Origin: an uncultured Draconibacterium sp.
Lineage (GTDB): Bacteria; Bacteroidota; Bacteroidia; Bacteroidales; Prolixibacteraceae
Assembly (NCBI RefSeq): GCF_913063105.1
Contig: NZ_CAJXYQ010000004.1
Span: 248,001-312,000 of the forward strand
DNA length: 64,000 nucleotides
Reading direction: 5' to 3'
The notes under the pieces are model-generated. The model worked only from the letters and a program-made list of their open reading frames with translations, had not been told where the DNA came from and did no database searches. This document shows, piece by piece, positions 26,234-35,513 of this stretch. The translations under genes were made by a program, and so were the position numbers. Numbering within the stretch: position 1 is the first letter of the stretch; the number at the start of each line of letters is the position of its first letter.

Positions 26234-28354
26234 TTATAAATTCTCGAAAAAGTACAAACTAACCTTTTCCATTAAATGAACACGGTCTTTTCCGCGAACA
26301 TTATGCGGGTGAACCGGATAGGCAAAAAAATCGACCTGTTTGTTTTGTTTTACACACTCGCGTAAAAATTTCATGCTATGTTGCATTACAACTGTTGCAT
26401 CTTGCACCCCATGAATTAGCATCAGTTTCCCATCCAGATTCTCCACATAATTTGACATGTCCGAATTTTTATAGCCTTCCGGATTTTCATAGGGTCTGTC
26501 CATATAGCGTTCGCCATACATAATTTCATACATACTCCAGTCCACCACAGGTCCACCGGCAACGGCCACTTTAAATACATCCGGATGTTTAAGTTTAAGG
26601 TTTAAGGTCATAAAGCCTCCGTAGCTCCAGCCGTGTACTCCAATTCTTTCAGTATCAACGTAAGGTAACGTTTTAAGATACTCAATACCCTGCATTTGGT
26701 CTTCGGTTTCCAACACGCCCAACTGACGGTGAATGGCAGTTTCAAAATCGCGTCCGCGGTTGTTTGTTCCGCGGTTGTCAAGTGTAAAAGCGATGTAACC
26801 TTTTGATGCCATGTAGTATTGCCACCAGCGCGCCTGGTTGTGCCAGCCTTTATTAACCAACTGGCTGTGTGGCCCTCCATAAACGTACACCACCACCGGG
26901 TATTTCTTAGCCGGATCAAAATCAACGGGAAGAATAATCCTGCCGTGCAAATCGTGTTTCCCGTTTTTTGTTTTTATCGACACCAGGCGGTTTTCGCCCA
27001 ACTCATAGTCTTTTAGAGGATCATCTGCTTCAAAAACTGTTCGCAGCACATCGCCTTTTACCGATAGCAAATCAACCTTACCCGGCACGTTGGTTCCCGA
27101 CCACCGATCTAAAATGTAATTAGCACCGGGACTTAAAACACCTGCATGCATGCCACTTTCGCTGGTCAGCTTTTCAACAGCTCCGGTTTTTACATTTACT
27201 TTGCACACTTTCTTTTGCAACGGATCGTCGATTGTTGCTTCAATAAAAAGGGTATTTTCTTTGCTATCGAAGCCAAGTATATTTGTTACCTCCCACTCTC
27301 CTTTTGTGAGCTGCTTCAGCAAAGTGCCATCAGTGTTGTATTTGTATACATGAAACCAACCATCGCGTCGGCTCAGGTAGTAAAACTCGTTTGTATTTAC
27401 TGATGAAAAGCGTATTGGATGCAACGGTTCAACGTAAGTTTCTGCCTGCTCTTCAAACAAGGTCTTAACCTTTTCGCCGGTAAAGGCATCGTAACAATTA
27501 AGTTGCATATGGTTTTGGGCACGGTTTAATTCTGCCAGGTAAATATATTTTTCGTCGGGCGACCAGGCTACATTAGTCAAATAATGATCGAACGGTTCGC
27601 CTGTTTTTAAAAACACAGTACTTTGAGTTGCAATGTTGTAAACCCCCAATGTAACATGGTGACTGTTCATACCTGCCATGGGATATTTAACCGGTTTGTG
27701 TTCAGCCTGGCGGGCCATATAATCCACCAATGGATAGTCTTTTACCATGCTTTCATCTTTGCGGTAAAATGCCACAAAACTACCTTTGGGCGAATTAAAG
27801 AGGCCACCGGAAATGCCAAACTCGTTGCGGTGAACCGACTGCCCGTTCACAATGCCACTGCCGCCATCGGTAGTAATTTGTTTATAGTTGCCATTTTCGA
27901 AAGCTATCCATACATCATTTTCGCGGGTAAAGCTGGCAAACTTACCTTCGGCATTAAAAACAGCATTTTCGGCATTTTCAATTAAATCAACCGAATAGGC
28001 TGTTTTTTCAACAGGATTAACCACATAAAAATTCATGGCTGTAGTTAGCAGCAACTCCGACGGATTTAACCAGCGATAAGCAGGAATCCTACTCATTTCG
28101 TCACCTGTTATGGCATTCAACTCATCTAAAGAAATAAGCGTGCTTTTGTCTCCTGTTTTCACCTGTTCTGCCAGCAATTCGCGGTTTTCAATGTAAGTAA
28201 ACTGTTTATCGTTTTGCCATTGCAAGCCCGATAAACCTGCAGGTCGTAAATAGGTATAACGGCCATACACCGCATCCTCGAGGCTCATTTGTTTGGTTTG
28301 GGCAAAAACAACTGTGCTTATAAAAAGAAAAATTAAAACAATTAGGTGACGCAT
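26234..28354 (-). CDS. Dipeptidyl peptidase IV-type S9 family peptidase
   Basis: I used the ATG at 28354, twelve codons inside the longest frame, because it starts a clean signal peptide (MRHLIVLIFLF..VFAQ). The 706-residue protein has the N-terminal beta-propeller of S9B peptidases (about 60-470) and a C-terminal alpha/beta hydrolase. The catalytic triad is Ser577 (GWSYGGFM), Asp652 (VQDATVV) and His684 (HPHNVRG). Family members remove dipeptides after Pro or Ala from the N-terminus of peptides in the periplasm. The gene is monocistronic as far as can be seen, with a stem-loop at its 3' end. Confidence 0.94.
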   Translation of the reverse strand: MRHLIVLIFLFISTVVFAQTKQMSLEDAVYGRYTYLRPAGLSGLQWQNDKQFTYIENRELLAEQVKTGDKSTLISLDELNAITGDEMSRIPAYRWLNPSELLLTTAMNFYVVNPVEKTAYSVDLIENAENAVFNAEGKFASFTRENDVWIAFENGNYKQITTDGGSGIVNGQSVHRNEFGISGGLFNSPKGSFVAFYRKDESMVKDYPLVDYMARQAEHKPVKYPMAGMNSHHVTLGVYNIATQSTVFLKTGEPFDHYLTNVAWSPDEKYIYLAELNRAQNHMQLNCYDAFTGEKVKTLFEEQAETYVEPLHPIRFSSVNTNEFYYLSRRDGWFHVYKYNTDGTLLKQLTKGEWEVTNILGFDSKENTLFIEATIDDPLQKKVCKVNVKTGAVEKLTSESGMHAGVLSPGANYILDRWSGTNVPGKVDLLSVKGDVLRTVFEADDPLKDYELGENRLVSIKTKNGKHDLHGRIILPVDFDPAKKYPVVVYVYGGPHSQLVNKGWHNQARWWQYYMASKGYIAFTLDNRGTNNRGRDFETAIHRQLGVLETEDQMQGIEYLKTLPYVDTERIGVHGWSYGGFMTLNLKLKHPDVFKVAVAGGPVVDWSMYEIMYGERYMDRPYENPEGYKNSDMSNYVENLDGKLMLIHGVQDATVVMQHSMKFLRECVKQNKQVDFFAYPVHPHNVRGKDRVHLMEKVSLYFFENL

Positions 28355-28418
28355 TTTTTCGTGATTAAAATTAAACGACGAAAGTAGCAAAACTTCTTTT
28401 TATCCGAACATGAGAAAT

Positions 28419-28455
28419 AACAGGGATTCCATTCTCGAAAAGCGAAATCCCTGTT
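28419..28455 (-). terminator. Inverted repeat after the VWA gene
   Basis: AACAGGGATT and AATCCCTGTT form a perfect ten-pair stem with a 17-base loop just past the VWA stop (28472). On the minus strand ATTTCTC follows, so the T tract is weak. Confidence 0.6.
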
Positions 28456-28471
28456 AATTATTGCAATCCAC

Positions 28472-30325
28472 CTAATCCGTTTCGTTTATTGAAAGCAGTT
28501 GCAAATCGCCTACTGTTTTAATTAAACGAATCATTTCGCTCCGGTAACCTTCGTGGTCGGCACCTTTTGCTCCTTCAGCCAGTTCAATTACCGAATGAAT
28601 GTTTGATGTTCCCACAAATTCAGACTTGCGGAGCAACATCCCAAAAGATGCAACAGCTGCCGAAAAGCGAAAATCATCAGATGTTTTTTCGGTTAACTGA
28701 CTGATTACGGGAACTTCCAACAAATTGCTTTTTTTCTCGTCAGGCATTTTGTAGCGCAATTTTACGGTTAACAAATCATTGCTCAAAGCACCTTCTGCCG
28801 GCATTCTGTTTTTCTGATATTTTAATGCATCAACCGGAGGTGCATCGGTTTCAGCTCCAACCGGAACAATTTCGTAAAGCGCGGTAACGGTGTGTCCTGC
28901 TCCTATCTCGCCGGCATCCTTTTTATCGTCATTAAAATCTTCATCGTTTAACAAACGGTTTTCGTAACCCACCAGCCGATAGGCTTTTACCTGTTCAGGA
29001 TTAAATTCCAACTGAAATTTTACATCACTGGCAATAGTAAAAAGCGTTCCGCCAAACTCGCTCACAAATACTTTGCGTGCTTCCTGAATATTATCGATAT
29101 AAGCATAGTTTCCATTTCCTTTATCGGCGATGGTTTCCATTTTATCGTCTTTAATATTTCCGGTTCCAAAACCGAGTACCGACATAAAAATGCCACTTTC
29201 GCGTTGATCTTCCACCAGGCGTTCCATTTCTGAAGTGCTTGAAACACCAACATTAAAATCACCGTCAGTAGCCAGAATTATTCGGTTATTACCACCTTCC
29301 ATAAAATTTTGAGCAGCTATTTTATAGGCCAGCTTCAAACCTGCTCCACCGGCAGTTGAGCCACCTGCACTAAGTTTTTCAAGGGCAGTAAGTATTTTCG
29401 TTTTTTCGTTTCCGGGTGTAGAATCGAGCACCTTACCAGCTGCTCCCGCATAAACAACAATGGCTACCCTGTCGTTTGGGCGTAACTCGTTTACCAACAT
29501 TTTAAAAGCCCGTTTCAGCAAGGGTAACTTATTGGGTGCATTCATCGAGCCGGAAACATCAAATAAAAACACCAGGTTTGATGGTGGCAATTCACTTTTG
29601 TCAATGCTTTTTCCTTTTAATCCAATTTGCATCAGGTAATGTTCATTGTTCCACGGGCATAGCGCCACTTCTGTATTTACACTAAAAGGATGCTCTCCTT
29701 TTGGCTCGGCATAATCATAACTGAAATAATTAATCATTTCCTCGATACGTACTGCATCAATGGGTGGTAAGGTTCCCGAATTAAGGTAACGCCGCACATT
29801 GGCATACGAAGCATTATCAACATCTACCGAAAAGGTTGATAGTGGATTTATCTGCACATTTTTAAAACCATTTTCACTTATGCCTGCGTAATTTTCGGTA
29901 TTCCATTCGGGCTCTATCATTGAAAATGCAGGAGAAATAAAACTTTTTTTAAGCCTTGTTACTGCCCCCATTGTTTCGCGATGTTTGCTTTTACCAAAAC
30001 CTACTACCACAACCTCGTCGCATGAAACAGCAGAGTTAAGCATTTGCACATTTACAATGGCCTCATTGCTTATCCGAACTTTTTGGGTTTCCATGCCCAC
30101 AAACGAAAACACCAGTTTTCTATCTCCGGGATTCACCAAAATACTGTAATAACCGTTAATATCGCTAACTGTTCCGCGTTGGGTGTTTTCAACTGTTACC
30201 GTAACACCGGGTAAAGGACTTCCCATCTGGTCGCTAATTGTTCCTGATATTGTTCGTTGTTCTGTTGCCAGTGCTATTCCCGAGAAGGCAAAAAGCAAGG
30301 CCAGTGTTAAAATAATTTGTCTCAT
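28472..30325 (-). CDS. VWA-domain protein with a SusC-like N-terminal module
   Basis: The 617-residue protein has a signal peptide (1-20), a CarboxypepD_reg-like domain (about 25-97, with FVGMETQKV), then CDEVVVVGFGKSK (102-114), the stretch that opens the plug of SusC proteins. No barrel follows. Instead there is a VWFA N-terminal domain (about 145-225, STFSVDVDNASYANVRRYL), a VWA domain with an intact metal site (DVSGS, Asp256, Ser258, Ser260), and a C-terminal DUF3520-like region. VWA proteins bind partners through a metal ion; this arrangement is seen as YfbK-type in other bacteria. It is divergent from an ECF sigma operon whose second gene carries the same N-terminal module. Confidence 0.9.
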   Translation of the reverse strand: MRQIILTLALLFAFSGIALATEQRTISGTISDQMGSPLPGVTVTVENTQRGTVSDINGYYSILVNPGDRKLVFSFVGMETQKVRISNEAIVNVQMLNSAVSCDEVVVVGFGKSKHRETMGAVTRLKKSFISPAFSMIEPEWNTENYAGISENGFKNVQINPLSTFSVDVDNASYANVRRYLNSGTLPPIDAVRIEEMINYFSYDYAEPKGEHPFSVNTEVALCPWNNEHYLMQIGLKGKSIDKSELPPSNLVFLFDVSGSMNAPNKLPLLKRAFKMLVNELRPNDRVAIVVYAGAAGKVLDSTPGNEKTKILTALEKLSAGGSTAGGAGLKLAYKIAAQNFMEGGNNRIILATDGDFNVGVSSTSEMERLVEDQRESGIFMSVLGFGTGNIKDDKMETIADKGNGNYAYIDNIQEARKVFVSEFGGTLFTIASDVKFQLEFNPEQVKAYRLVGYENRLLNDEDFNDDKKDAGEIGAGHTVTALYEIVPVGAETDAPPVDALKYQKNRMPAEGALSNDLLTVKLRYKMPDEKKSNLLEVPVISQLTEKTSDDFRFSAAVASFGMLLRKSEFVGTSNIHSVIELAEGAKGADHEGYRSEMIRLIKTVGDLQLLSINETD

Positions 30326-30439
30326 GATTTTGAGTTTTAAATTTTGAATTCATTTACAGGATGCTCAACGCAGATGAATTCCATAAAAAATTTTTAATAA
30401 AACTGAATTATCTTACTTTTAGGTGATTTTTAAACCAAC

Positions 30440-31030
30440 ATGCGGCTTACCTTTTTTTACCGAAATATACAGAAGCTGAGCGACGAAGAATTGCTTATAC
30501 TGTTTCAGAAAAAACAGGAAACAGACTACCTTGGCGAGTTGTACAAAAGGTACATGCACCTGGTTCACGGGGTTTGTTTAAAATACCTAAAAACACCCGA
30601 CATGGCAGAAGATGCCGTAATTTCGATTTATGAAAAGCTGCAGACAGAAATTAGCAATCACAACATAAAAAACTTTAAAAGCTGGCTATACGTAGTTACC
30701 AAAAATTACTGTTTAATGCAGCTGCGCAAAACAAAGCCGGGCCAAATTATTTTAAGCGACAGCGAGGCTGAACTTTCGGCTTTTATGGAAAATGAAACAG
30801 AATTGCATCCTATAGATAGCGATGACAACAGCGGAGAGACAGAAAAAGCACTGGCCGCCTGCATAGAGCGACTAAAAGCGGAGCAAAAAAAATGTATTCG
30901 TTTGTTTTATTTTGAGCAGAAAAGCTACCGTGAAATTGCTGAGGAATTAAAAACAGAAATCAAAAAAATTAAAAGCCTGATACAAAACGGAAAACGCAAC
31001 CTGAAGATTTGTTTGGAAGCTAAAAAATGA
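30440..31030 (+). CDS. ECF-type RNA polymerase sigma factor
   Basis: The 196-residue protein has sigma region 2 (about 30-100: LGELYKRYMHLVHGVCLKYL, then MAEDAVISIYEKL and FKSWLYVVTKNYC) and region 4 (about 135-190: CIERLKAEQKKCIRLFYFE, SYREIAEEL). It directs RNA polymerase to a small set of promoters when its partner releases it. The stop overlaps the start of the next gene by four bases (ATGA), and that gene has the position and shape of an anti-sigma factor. The operon continues into a secreted GH5 and a SIMPL protein, which may be part of its regulon. Divergent from the VWA gene. Confidence 0.93.
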   Translation: MRLTFFYRNIQKLSDEELLILFQKKQETDYLGELYKRYMHLVHGVCLKYLKTPDMAEDAVISIYEKLQTEISNHNIKNFKSWLYVVTKNYCLMQLRKTKPGQIILSDSEAELSAFMENETELHPIDSDDNSGETEKALAACIERLKAEQKKCIRLFYFEQKSYREIAEELKTEIKKIKSLIQNGKRNLKICLEAKK

Positions 31031-32337
31031 GCAACAGAAAAACACATATCGACAAAAAAATAATCAACCGCTATCTGCAAGATAAGATGAGCGACAAAGA
31101 GCGCAATGCATTTGAAAAAGAAATGCAAAAAGATGCGTTTTTAGCTGATGCTGTTGATGGTTTTATGGCACATGCCGCAACTACTTCCGACACCGGTTTA
31201 ATTGAAGACAGAATTAAACAAAAACCAAAAAAAACCATGCCTTATTTTGCAGCTGCGGCCTCGGTGCTCCTACTGCTGACTTCGGGTATAATTTGGATGC
31301 AGCTTAAGCAAGAGGAACCTGCTCCAAAGTTAAGCGAAACGCGTATTGAGGAAAATTTTGAAAACAAGCCAGGCCCTGCCGAACAACCCACCGAACCTGA
31401 AATAATGGTTCGAAAGAAAGCCACTGAAGCTGAACAACCAAAAGGCAAAGCTGCAAAACCTATCCAAACTGAAAAAGCTACTTTGCCTGTAGCAGCTGAG
31501 CGTAAAGATGCCGATGATGCTGGTAAACCAACGCCCCCAATTACCGAAGCAAAAGCTTTAAAAAGCACTCCTGAAAAAGAGGTACCCAAGGCTAAAATTA
31601 CTGCAGCTCCCAAGCTCCCGGAGTCAAACGAAATCACACTGGAGATGAGCGACAAAGAAGAAAACCCGGAGCTTATTGCAAAGCCAGGTGCAGCAGCTCA
31701 AAAAACCAAAGAAGCAACACAAGTGCATGGTACGGTGGTTTCGGCTGACGATAGAATGCCACTGCCCGGGGTTACGCTTGTTGAGAAGGGCACCGATAAC
31801 GGAACAATCAGCGATATAGAAGGTCGTTTCAACTTAAAGCTAAAAAACGACAGCAACCCGGTAATTGCCAGTTTTATTGGAATGGAAACACAGGAGTTTA
31901 ACCTGACCACAGATTCCGCACATATTGTTGCACTGCAGGCCAACGAAGTAGCACTTAACGAAGTAGTAGTGGTGGGCTTTGGCAAGCAAGAGAAAAAAGC
32001 AGCAAACATAACTGGAAGCCAGGTGGCAGACTCCCGGGAAACAATAGAAGCAACACCGGTTTGCGGCATGAAAGAATACAATACCTACCTTAAAACAAAA
32101 GCAATTTTATCCGCCAATAGCGATGCTAAAAAAGTAATTGTTAAACTGAGTTTCAGGGTTGAAAAAGATGGACAAATAACTTCGTTTGAAAATCTGAACA
32201 AAGCCGAAGCGCACTACTTCAACCTGGCAAAAAATATGGTTAAAAACGGCCCCAAATGGACACCTCGCTATCAGAATAATAAAAAAACTGCATCAACTGT
32301 TACACTGCGAATTGTTTTTAAAAACCAGTCAAATTAA
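31027..32337 (+). CDS. Anti-sigma-like membrane protein with SusC-type module and TonB_C-like end
   Basis: The 436-residue protein has an unusual mosaic. Residues 1-70 are a cytoplasmic helical part (IINRYLQDKMSDKERNAFEK) like the short anti-sigma domains of ECF partners. Residues 71-92 form a single membrane helix. Residues 95-225 are Lys/Pro/Glu/Ala-rich and probably extended through the periplasm. A CarboxypepD_reg-like domain (about 232-305) follows, with NEVVVVGFGKQ at 311-321, as at the start of a SusC plug. Residues 350-436 resemble a TonB C-terminal domain (VIVKLSFRVEKDGQI, then GPKWTPRYQN). The start overlaps the sigma gene. A signal path from the outer membrane to the sigma factor is a reasonable inference. 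Confidence 0.82.
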   Translation: MSNRKTHIDKKIINRYLQDKMSDKERNAFEKEMQKDAFLADAVDGFMAHAATTSDTGLIEDRIKQKPKKTMPYFAAAASVLLLLTSGIIWMQLKQEEPAPKLSETRIEENFENKPGPAEQPTEPEIMVRKKATEAEQPKGKAAKPIQTEKATLPVAAERKDADDAGKPTPPITEAKALKSTPEKEVPKAKITAAPKLPESNEITLEMSDKEENPELIAKPGAAAQKTKEATQVHGTVVSADDRMPLPGVTLVEKGTDNGTISDIEGRFNLKLKNDSNPVIASFIGMETQEFNLTTDSAHIVALQANEVALNEVVVVGFGKQEKKAANITGSQVADSRETIEATPVCGMKEYNTYLKTKAILSANSDAKKVIVKLSFRVEKDGQITSFENLNKAEAHYFNLAKNMVKNGPKWTPRYQNNKKTASTVTLRIVFKNQSN

Positions 32338-34067
32338 TGCACATGCGAAAAAGCTTGCTTTTTTTAGGTCTCCTTCTCACTATTTTTAGCTCGGCGCAAA
32401 ACCGCGAGAAAGCATATTTAATTAACGAACAACTGGGGAAAGGCATTAATTTTGGCAATATGTTTGAAGCTCCCGGCGAAACCGACTGGGGCAATCCCTG
32501 GCGTCCACATTATCCGCAATTGGTAGCCGAACTCGGATTCAACCATGTGCGTATTCCCATTCGCTGGGAGCCCGAAAGCCGAAGTTCAGCCACAGCTCCC
32601 TACACCATCAATGAGGCCTTTTTGGAGCGAATAAAACAGGTGGTTGACTCAACACTAAATAATGGTTTGTTCGCCATTATAAACATGCATCATCACGAGG
32701 CCTTGTATGAAAACCCTGAAGCCCAAAAGGCACGATTCCTGGCCCAGTGGAAACAGATTTCGGAATATTTTTCTCATTATCCGGATTCGCTGCTTTTTGA
32801 AGTGTTAAATGAGCCACACGGCAACCTTACTGCTGAAAAGTGGAATACTTTTCTGACCGATGCTTTAAGAACCATCAGAACAAGCAATCCCGAACGCGTT
32901 GTTCTTATTGGCACTGCCGAATACGGCGGATTGGGAGGCTTGCAAAAATTGCAACTCCCCGATGATGAAAATATTATTCTTACCGCCCATTACTACAATC
33001 CTTTTACGTTTACCCACCAGGGGGCAGAATGGAGTGAAGGAGCAGAAGCATGGCTCGGAACTGAATGGAACGACACGGAAACCGAACGTCGGGTGGTACA
33101 AAATGATTTTGCCCCTTTAAAAGCAATTGAATTGCAAAAAAGTATTCCGGTGCACATTGGCGAATTTGGCGCGTACAACAAAGCTGATTTGGCCTCGCGT
33201 GTTCGCTGGACCACCTACCTTGCACGCTTTATTGAGTCGCAGGGATGGAGCTGGGCCTACTGGGAATTTAGTGCCGGTTTTGGCATTTACAACCCTGCAA
33301 GCTCAAGCTTTAACCCGGAACTTATTGATGCTTTGCTTACCCGGCAACTGCCCAACCCCACCAGCTATGTAGGCACGCCGGTTTATTCTTCAGAATTTAT
33401 AAAAACCATAAGCGACTGGCAGCTACATGCCAACAACGGAGCGCTTGCTGAAGCCTCCCTGAGCGCTGGTGCGCTGGAAATTAACATTAGCGAAAAAGGC
33501 ACCGAAGGCTGGCACATTCAACTCGCCAAAAACAATTTAGCCTTACAGGCCGGAGAAAAATACCGCTTAACCTTTAAGGCAAAAGCCAAACAAAACAGAA
33601 ACGCCACTTCGTATGTGGGTATGAGTGTATCGCCGTGGAACTCGTATAGTGGCTATAACAACATAAGCCTTAGCGATACCTTTAAAGTGTATTCATTTAT
33701 TTTTGATATGACAACCACCGACAATACAGCCCGTATAGTTTTTGATCTTGGAACTGACATACCTGATGTAAGCATTGAATACGTTCTACTTGAAAAGGTA
33801 GCGTTGCAGTATCCTACAGCGGTTGATAACGAACAGCTTTCATCAAGCCTGGTTTTTCCTAATCCGCTTAACGAAAAGCTAAATATTATGAACCTTAATA
33901 ATTTTGAACAGCTTACTATTCTGAATACAAACGGCCAAACGCTACTCCAAACACGGCTTGCTCCGCAACTCAATACAATTCAATTGAATAAGATTCCATC
34001 TGGCATGTACTTTGTTATTCTGAGCAGTCAGAATAAACGAGAAAGCATAAAAATCATAAAAAAATAA
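32337..34067 (+). CDS. Secreted GH5 endoglucanase-like hydrolase with T9SS sorting tail
   Basis: The 576-residue protein has a signal peptide (1-21, IFSSAQ), a GH5 catalytic TIM barrel (about 25-340) with acid/base Glu159 (EVLNEP) and nucleophile Glu276 (HIGEFGAYN), a beta-sandwich carbohydrate-binding-like domain (about 350-475), and a C-terminal type IX secretion sorting domain (about 495-576: VFPNPLNEKLNI, ending IKIIKK). It should cut beta-1,4-linked glucans or mannans outside the cell; the exact substrate cannot be told. The start overlaps the preceding stop (TAATG), so it belongs to the ECF sigma operon. A polysaccharide hydrolase inside a sigma/anti-sigma operon without its own SusCD pair is unusual. 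Confidence 0.92.
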   Translation: MHMRKSLLFLGLLLTIFSSAQNREKAYLINEQLGKGINFGNMFEAPGETDWGNPWRPHYPQLVAELGFNHVRIPIRWEPESRSSATAPYTINEAFLERIKQVVDSTLNNGLFAIINMHHHEALYENPEAQKARFLAQWKQISEYFSHYPDSLLFEVLNEPHGNLTAEKWNTFLTDALRTIRTSNPERVVLIGTAEYGGLGGLQKLQLPDDENIILTAHYYNPFTFTHQGAEWSEGAEAWLGTEWNDTETERRVVQNDFAPLKAIELQKSIPVHIGEFGAYNKADLASRVRWTTYLARFIESQGWSWAYWEFSAGFGIYNPASSSFNPELIDALLTRQLPNPTSYVGTPVYSSEFIKTISDWQLHANNGALAEASLSAGALEINISEKGTEGWHIQLAKNNLALQAGEKYRLTFKAKAKQNRNATSYVGMSVSPWNSYSGYNNISLSDTFKVYSFIFDMTTTDNTARIVFDLGTDIPDVSIEYVLLEKVALQYPTAVDNEQLSSSLVFPNPLNEKLNIMNLNNFEQLTILNTNGQTLLQTRLAPQLNTIQLNKIPSGMYFVILSSQNKRESIKIIKK

Positions 34068-34071
34068 CGAG

Positions 34072-34803
34072 ATGAAAAAAACAATTTTAAGCATTGTACT
34101 ACTTGCATTTGTTGCACTTGGGTTTGCACAAAACAGTCACACCGGAGTTATTACTGTTGAAGGAAAATCATCAGTAAAACTTTTTCCCGAAGAACTTTCG
34201 TTTACCGTAAATTTCAGTGTTAAAGATGAGAACTATACCAGATGTGCCGAACTATCGGTAGAAAAAATGGATAAAATAAAAAAACTATTTGCAAAAAATG
34301 GCATTGACAATGACCTTATTACAGCCGGCAGCTATTCCATCCGGGAGGTGCAGAAATACAGTCAGGAGTTGCGAAAATCGGTTTTCGACGGCTACGAGGC
34401 AAACATTCCGATTACCATTCGTACCAAAAAAGATTATAAAAAGAACGATAAGATATTCGAACTGATTAAGGATAACCTGCAATCGAATTTCAATCTGAGC
34501 TTCGAACTATCGGAAGAACAAATGGAGGCGGTAAAAGAAAAACTAATTGCCCTGGCGGTTAAGGATGCCCGACAAAAAGCGGATGTTATTGCAGCAACTA
34601 CACAGGTTGAATTGGGCAAAATAAAAGCAATAGAATATGGCGAACCACGCATGATTGGCCCTTACAATAAAAACATGGAACTGATGAGTGGCGGTATGAT
34701 GCCAATGGCGCGCGAAGCCGATGCCGGAATTACCTCGGTGCTCTCGCCCGACGAAAAAGAAATGCGCACCAACATTGTTATTTCGTGGTATATTAATGAA
34801 TAA
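34072..34803 (+). CDS. SIMPL-domain (DUF541) periplasmic protein
   Basis: The 243-residue protein has a signal peptide (MKKTILSIVL..LGFAQ) and the SIMPL domain: TGVITVEGKSSVKLFPEEL at the start, then a C-terminal ARQKADVIAATTQVELGKIKA-type segment (split by position 160-190). Relatives such as BP26 of Brucella form large channel-like rings, and E. coli YggE is linked to oxidative stress; the role here is unknown. It starts four bases after the GH5 gene stop and closes the ECF sigma operon. Confidence 0.85.
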   Translation: MKKTILSIVLLAFVALGFAQNSHTGVITVEGKSSVKLFPEELSFTVNFSVKDENYTRCAELSVEKMDKIKKLFAKNGIDNDLITAGSYSIREVQKYSQELRKSVFDGYEANIPITIRTKKDYKKNDKIFELIKDNLQSNFNLSFELSEEQMEAVKEKLIALAVKDARQKADVIAATTQVELGKIKAIEYGEPRMIGPYNKNMELMSGGMMPMAREADAGITSVLSPDEKEMRTNIVISWYINE

Positions 34804-34910
34804 ATAGTTGGGAAGCTTTTTTATCAGTTAATTAAATTTTGCAAGATGAGGTGTTGAACTTTCCGCCTGTTTTTTGGTTGTGTTACTTTTATCGGCAAAT
34901 AAATTAAACA

Positions 34911-35513
34911 ATGGCAATTACAGTACATCCTGAAGCAAAAGCGCTTATTTTCGACCTGGACGGAACACTTTCCGATTCTCTTCCGGTACACATTAAAACC
35001 TGGAAAATGATAGGTGATAAATTTGGTTTTGATTTCGATCCACAGATTATTCATGATATGACAGGTCGTCCAACCATTGAATTTGCAAAACACGTTATTG
35101 AGCGTTATGGCGTAAGTGAAACTCCTGAAAATTTGGTAAAAATGAAACAGGAGTCGTTTTGGGAACTCGACCATTTGCTTGAACCCGTTGAGGAGGTAAT
35201 GGCTATTGTAAAAAACTACCACGGCAAATTACCGATGGCGGTTGGAACAGGTGCCAGCAGGCGCAGTGCCGAAGTACAACTGGGCGCCCATAAAATCACC
35301 CATCTTTTTGATGCCATTGTATCGGCCGACGATGTAACAAAACACAAACCTGAGCCTGAAACCTTTTTGGAGTGTGCCCGCTTAATGGGTGTTGAACCAA
35401 AATACTGCCAGGTTTTTGAAGATGGCGACCTGGGAATTGAAGCAGCTAAAAAAGCCGGCATGTTTGTTACCGATGTTCGCGAACATATTGCTTACGGCGA
35501 ATGGGCACATTAA
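34911..35513 (+). CDS. HAD-IA phosphatase, beta-phosphoglucomutase-like
   Basis: The 200-residue protein shows the HAD motifs in order: IFDLDGTLSDS with nucleophile Asp15 and Asp17, a small helical cap (about 22-90), GTGASRRSAEV as motif II, Lys in TKHKPEPETF as motif III and FEDGDLGIEAAKKAGM as motif IV. It dephosphorylates a small phosphorylated metabolite or isomerises a sugar phosphate; the substrate is not fixed by sequence. Its 3' end overlaps the start of the AEC transporter gene by 13 bases, so translation is probably coupled. Confidence 0.88.
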   Translation: MAITVHPEAKALIFDLDGTLSDSLPVHIKTWKMIGDKFGFDFDPQIIHDMTGRPTIEFAKHVIERYGVSETPENLVKMKQESFWELDHLLEPVEEVMAIVKNYHGKLPMAVGTGASRRSAEVQLGAHKITHLFDAIVSADDVTKHKPEPETFLECARLMGVEPKYCQVFEDGDLGIEAAKKAGMFVTDVREHIAYGEWAH

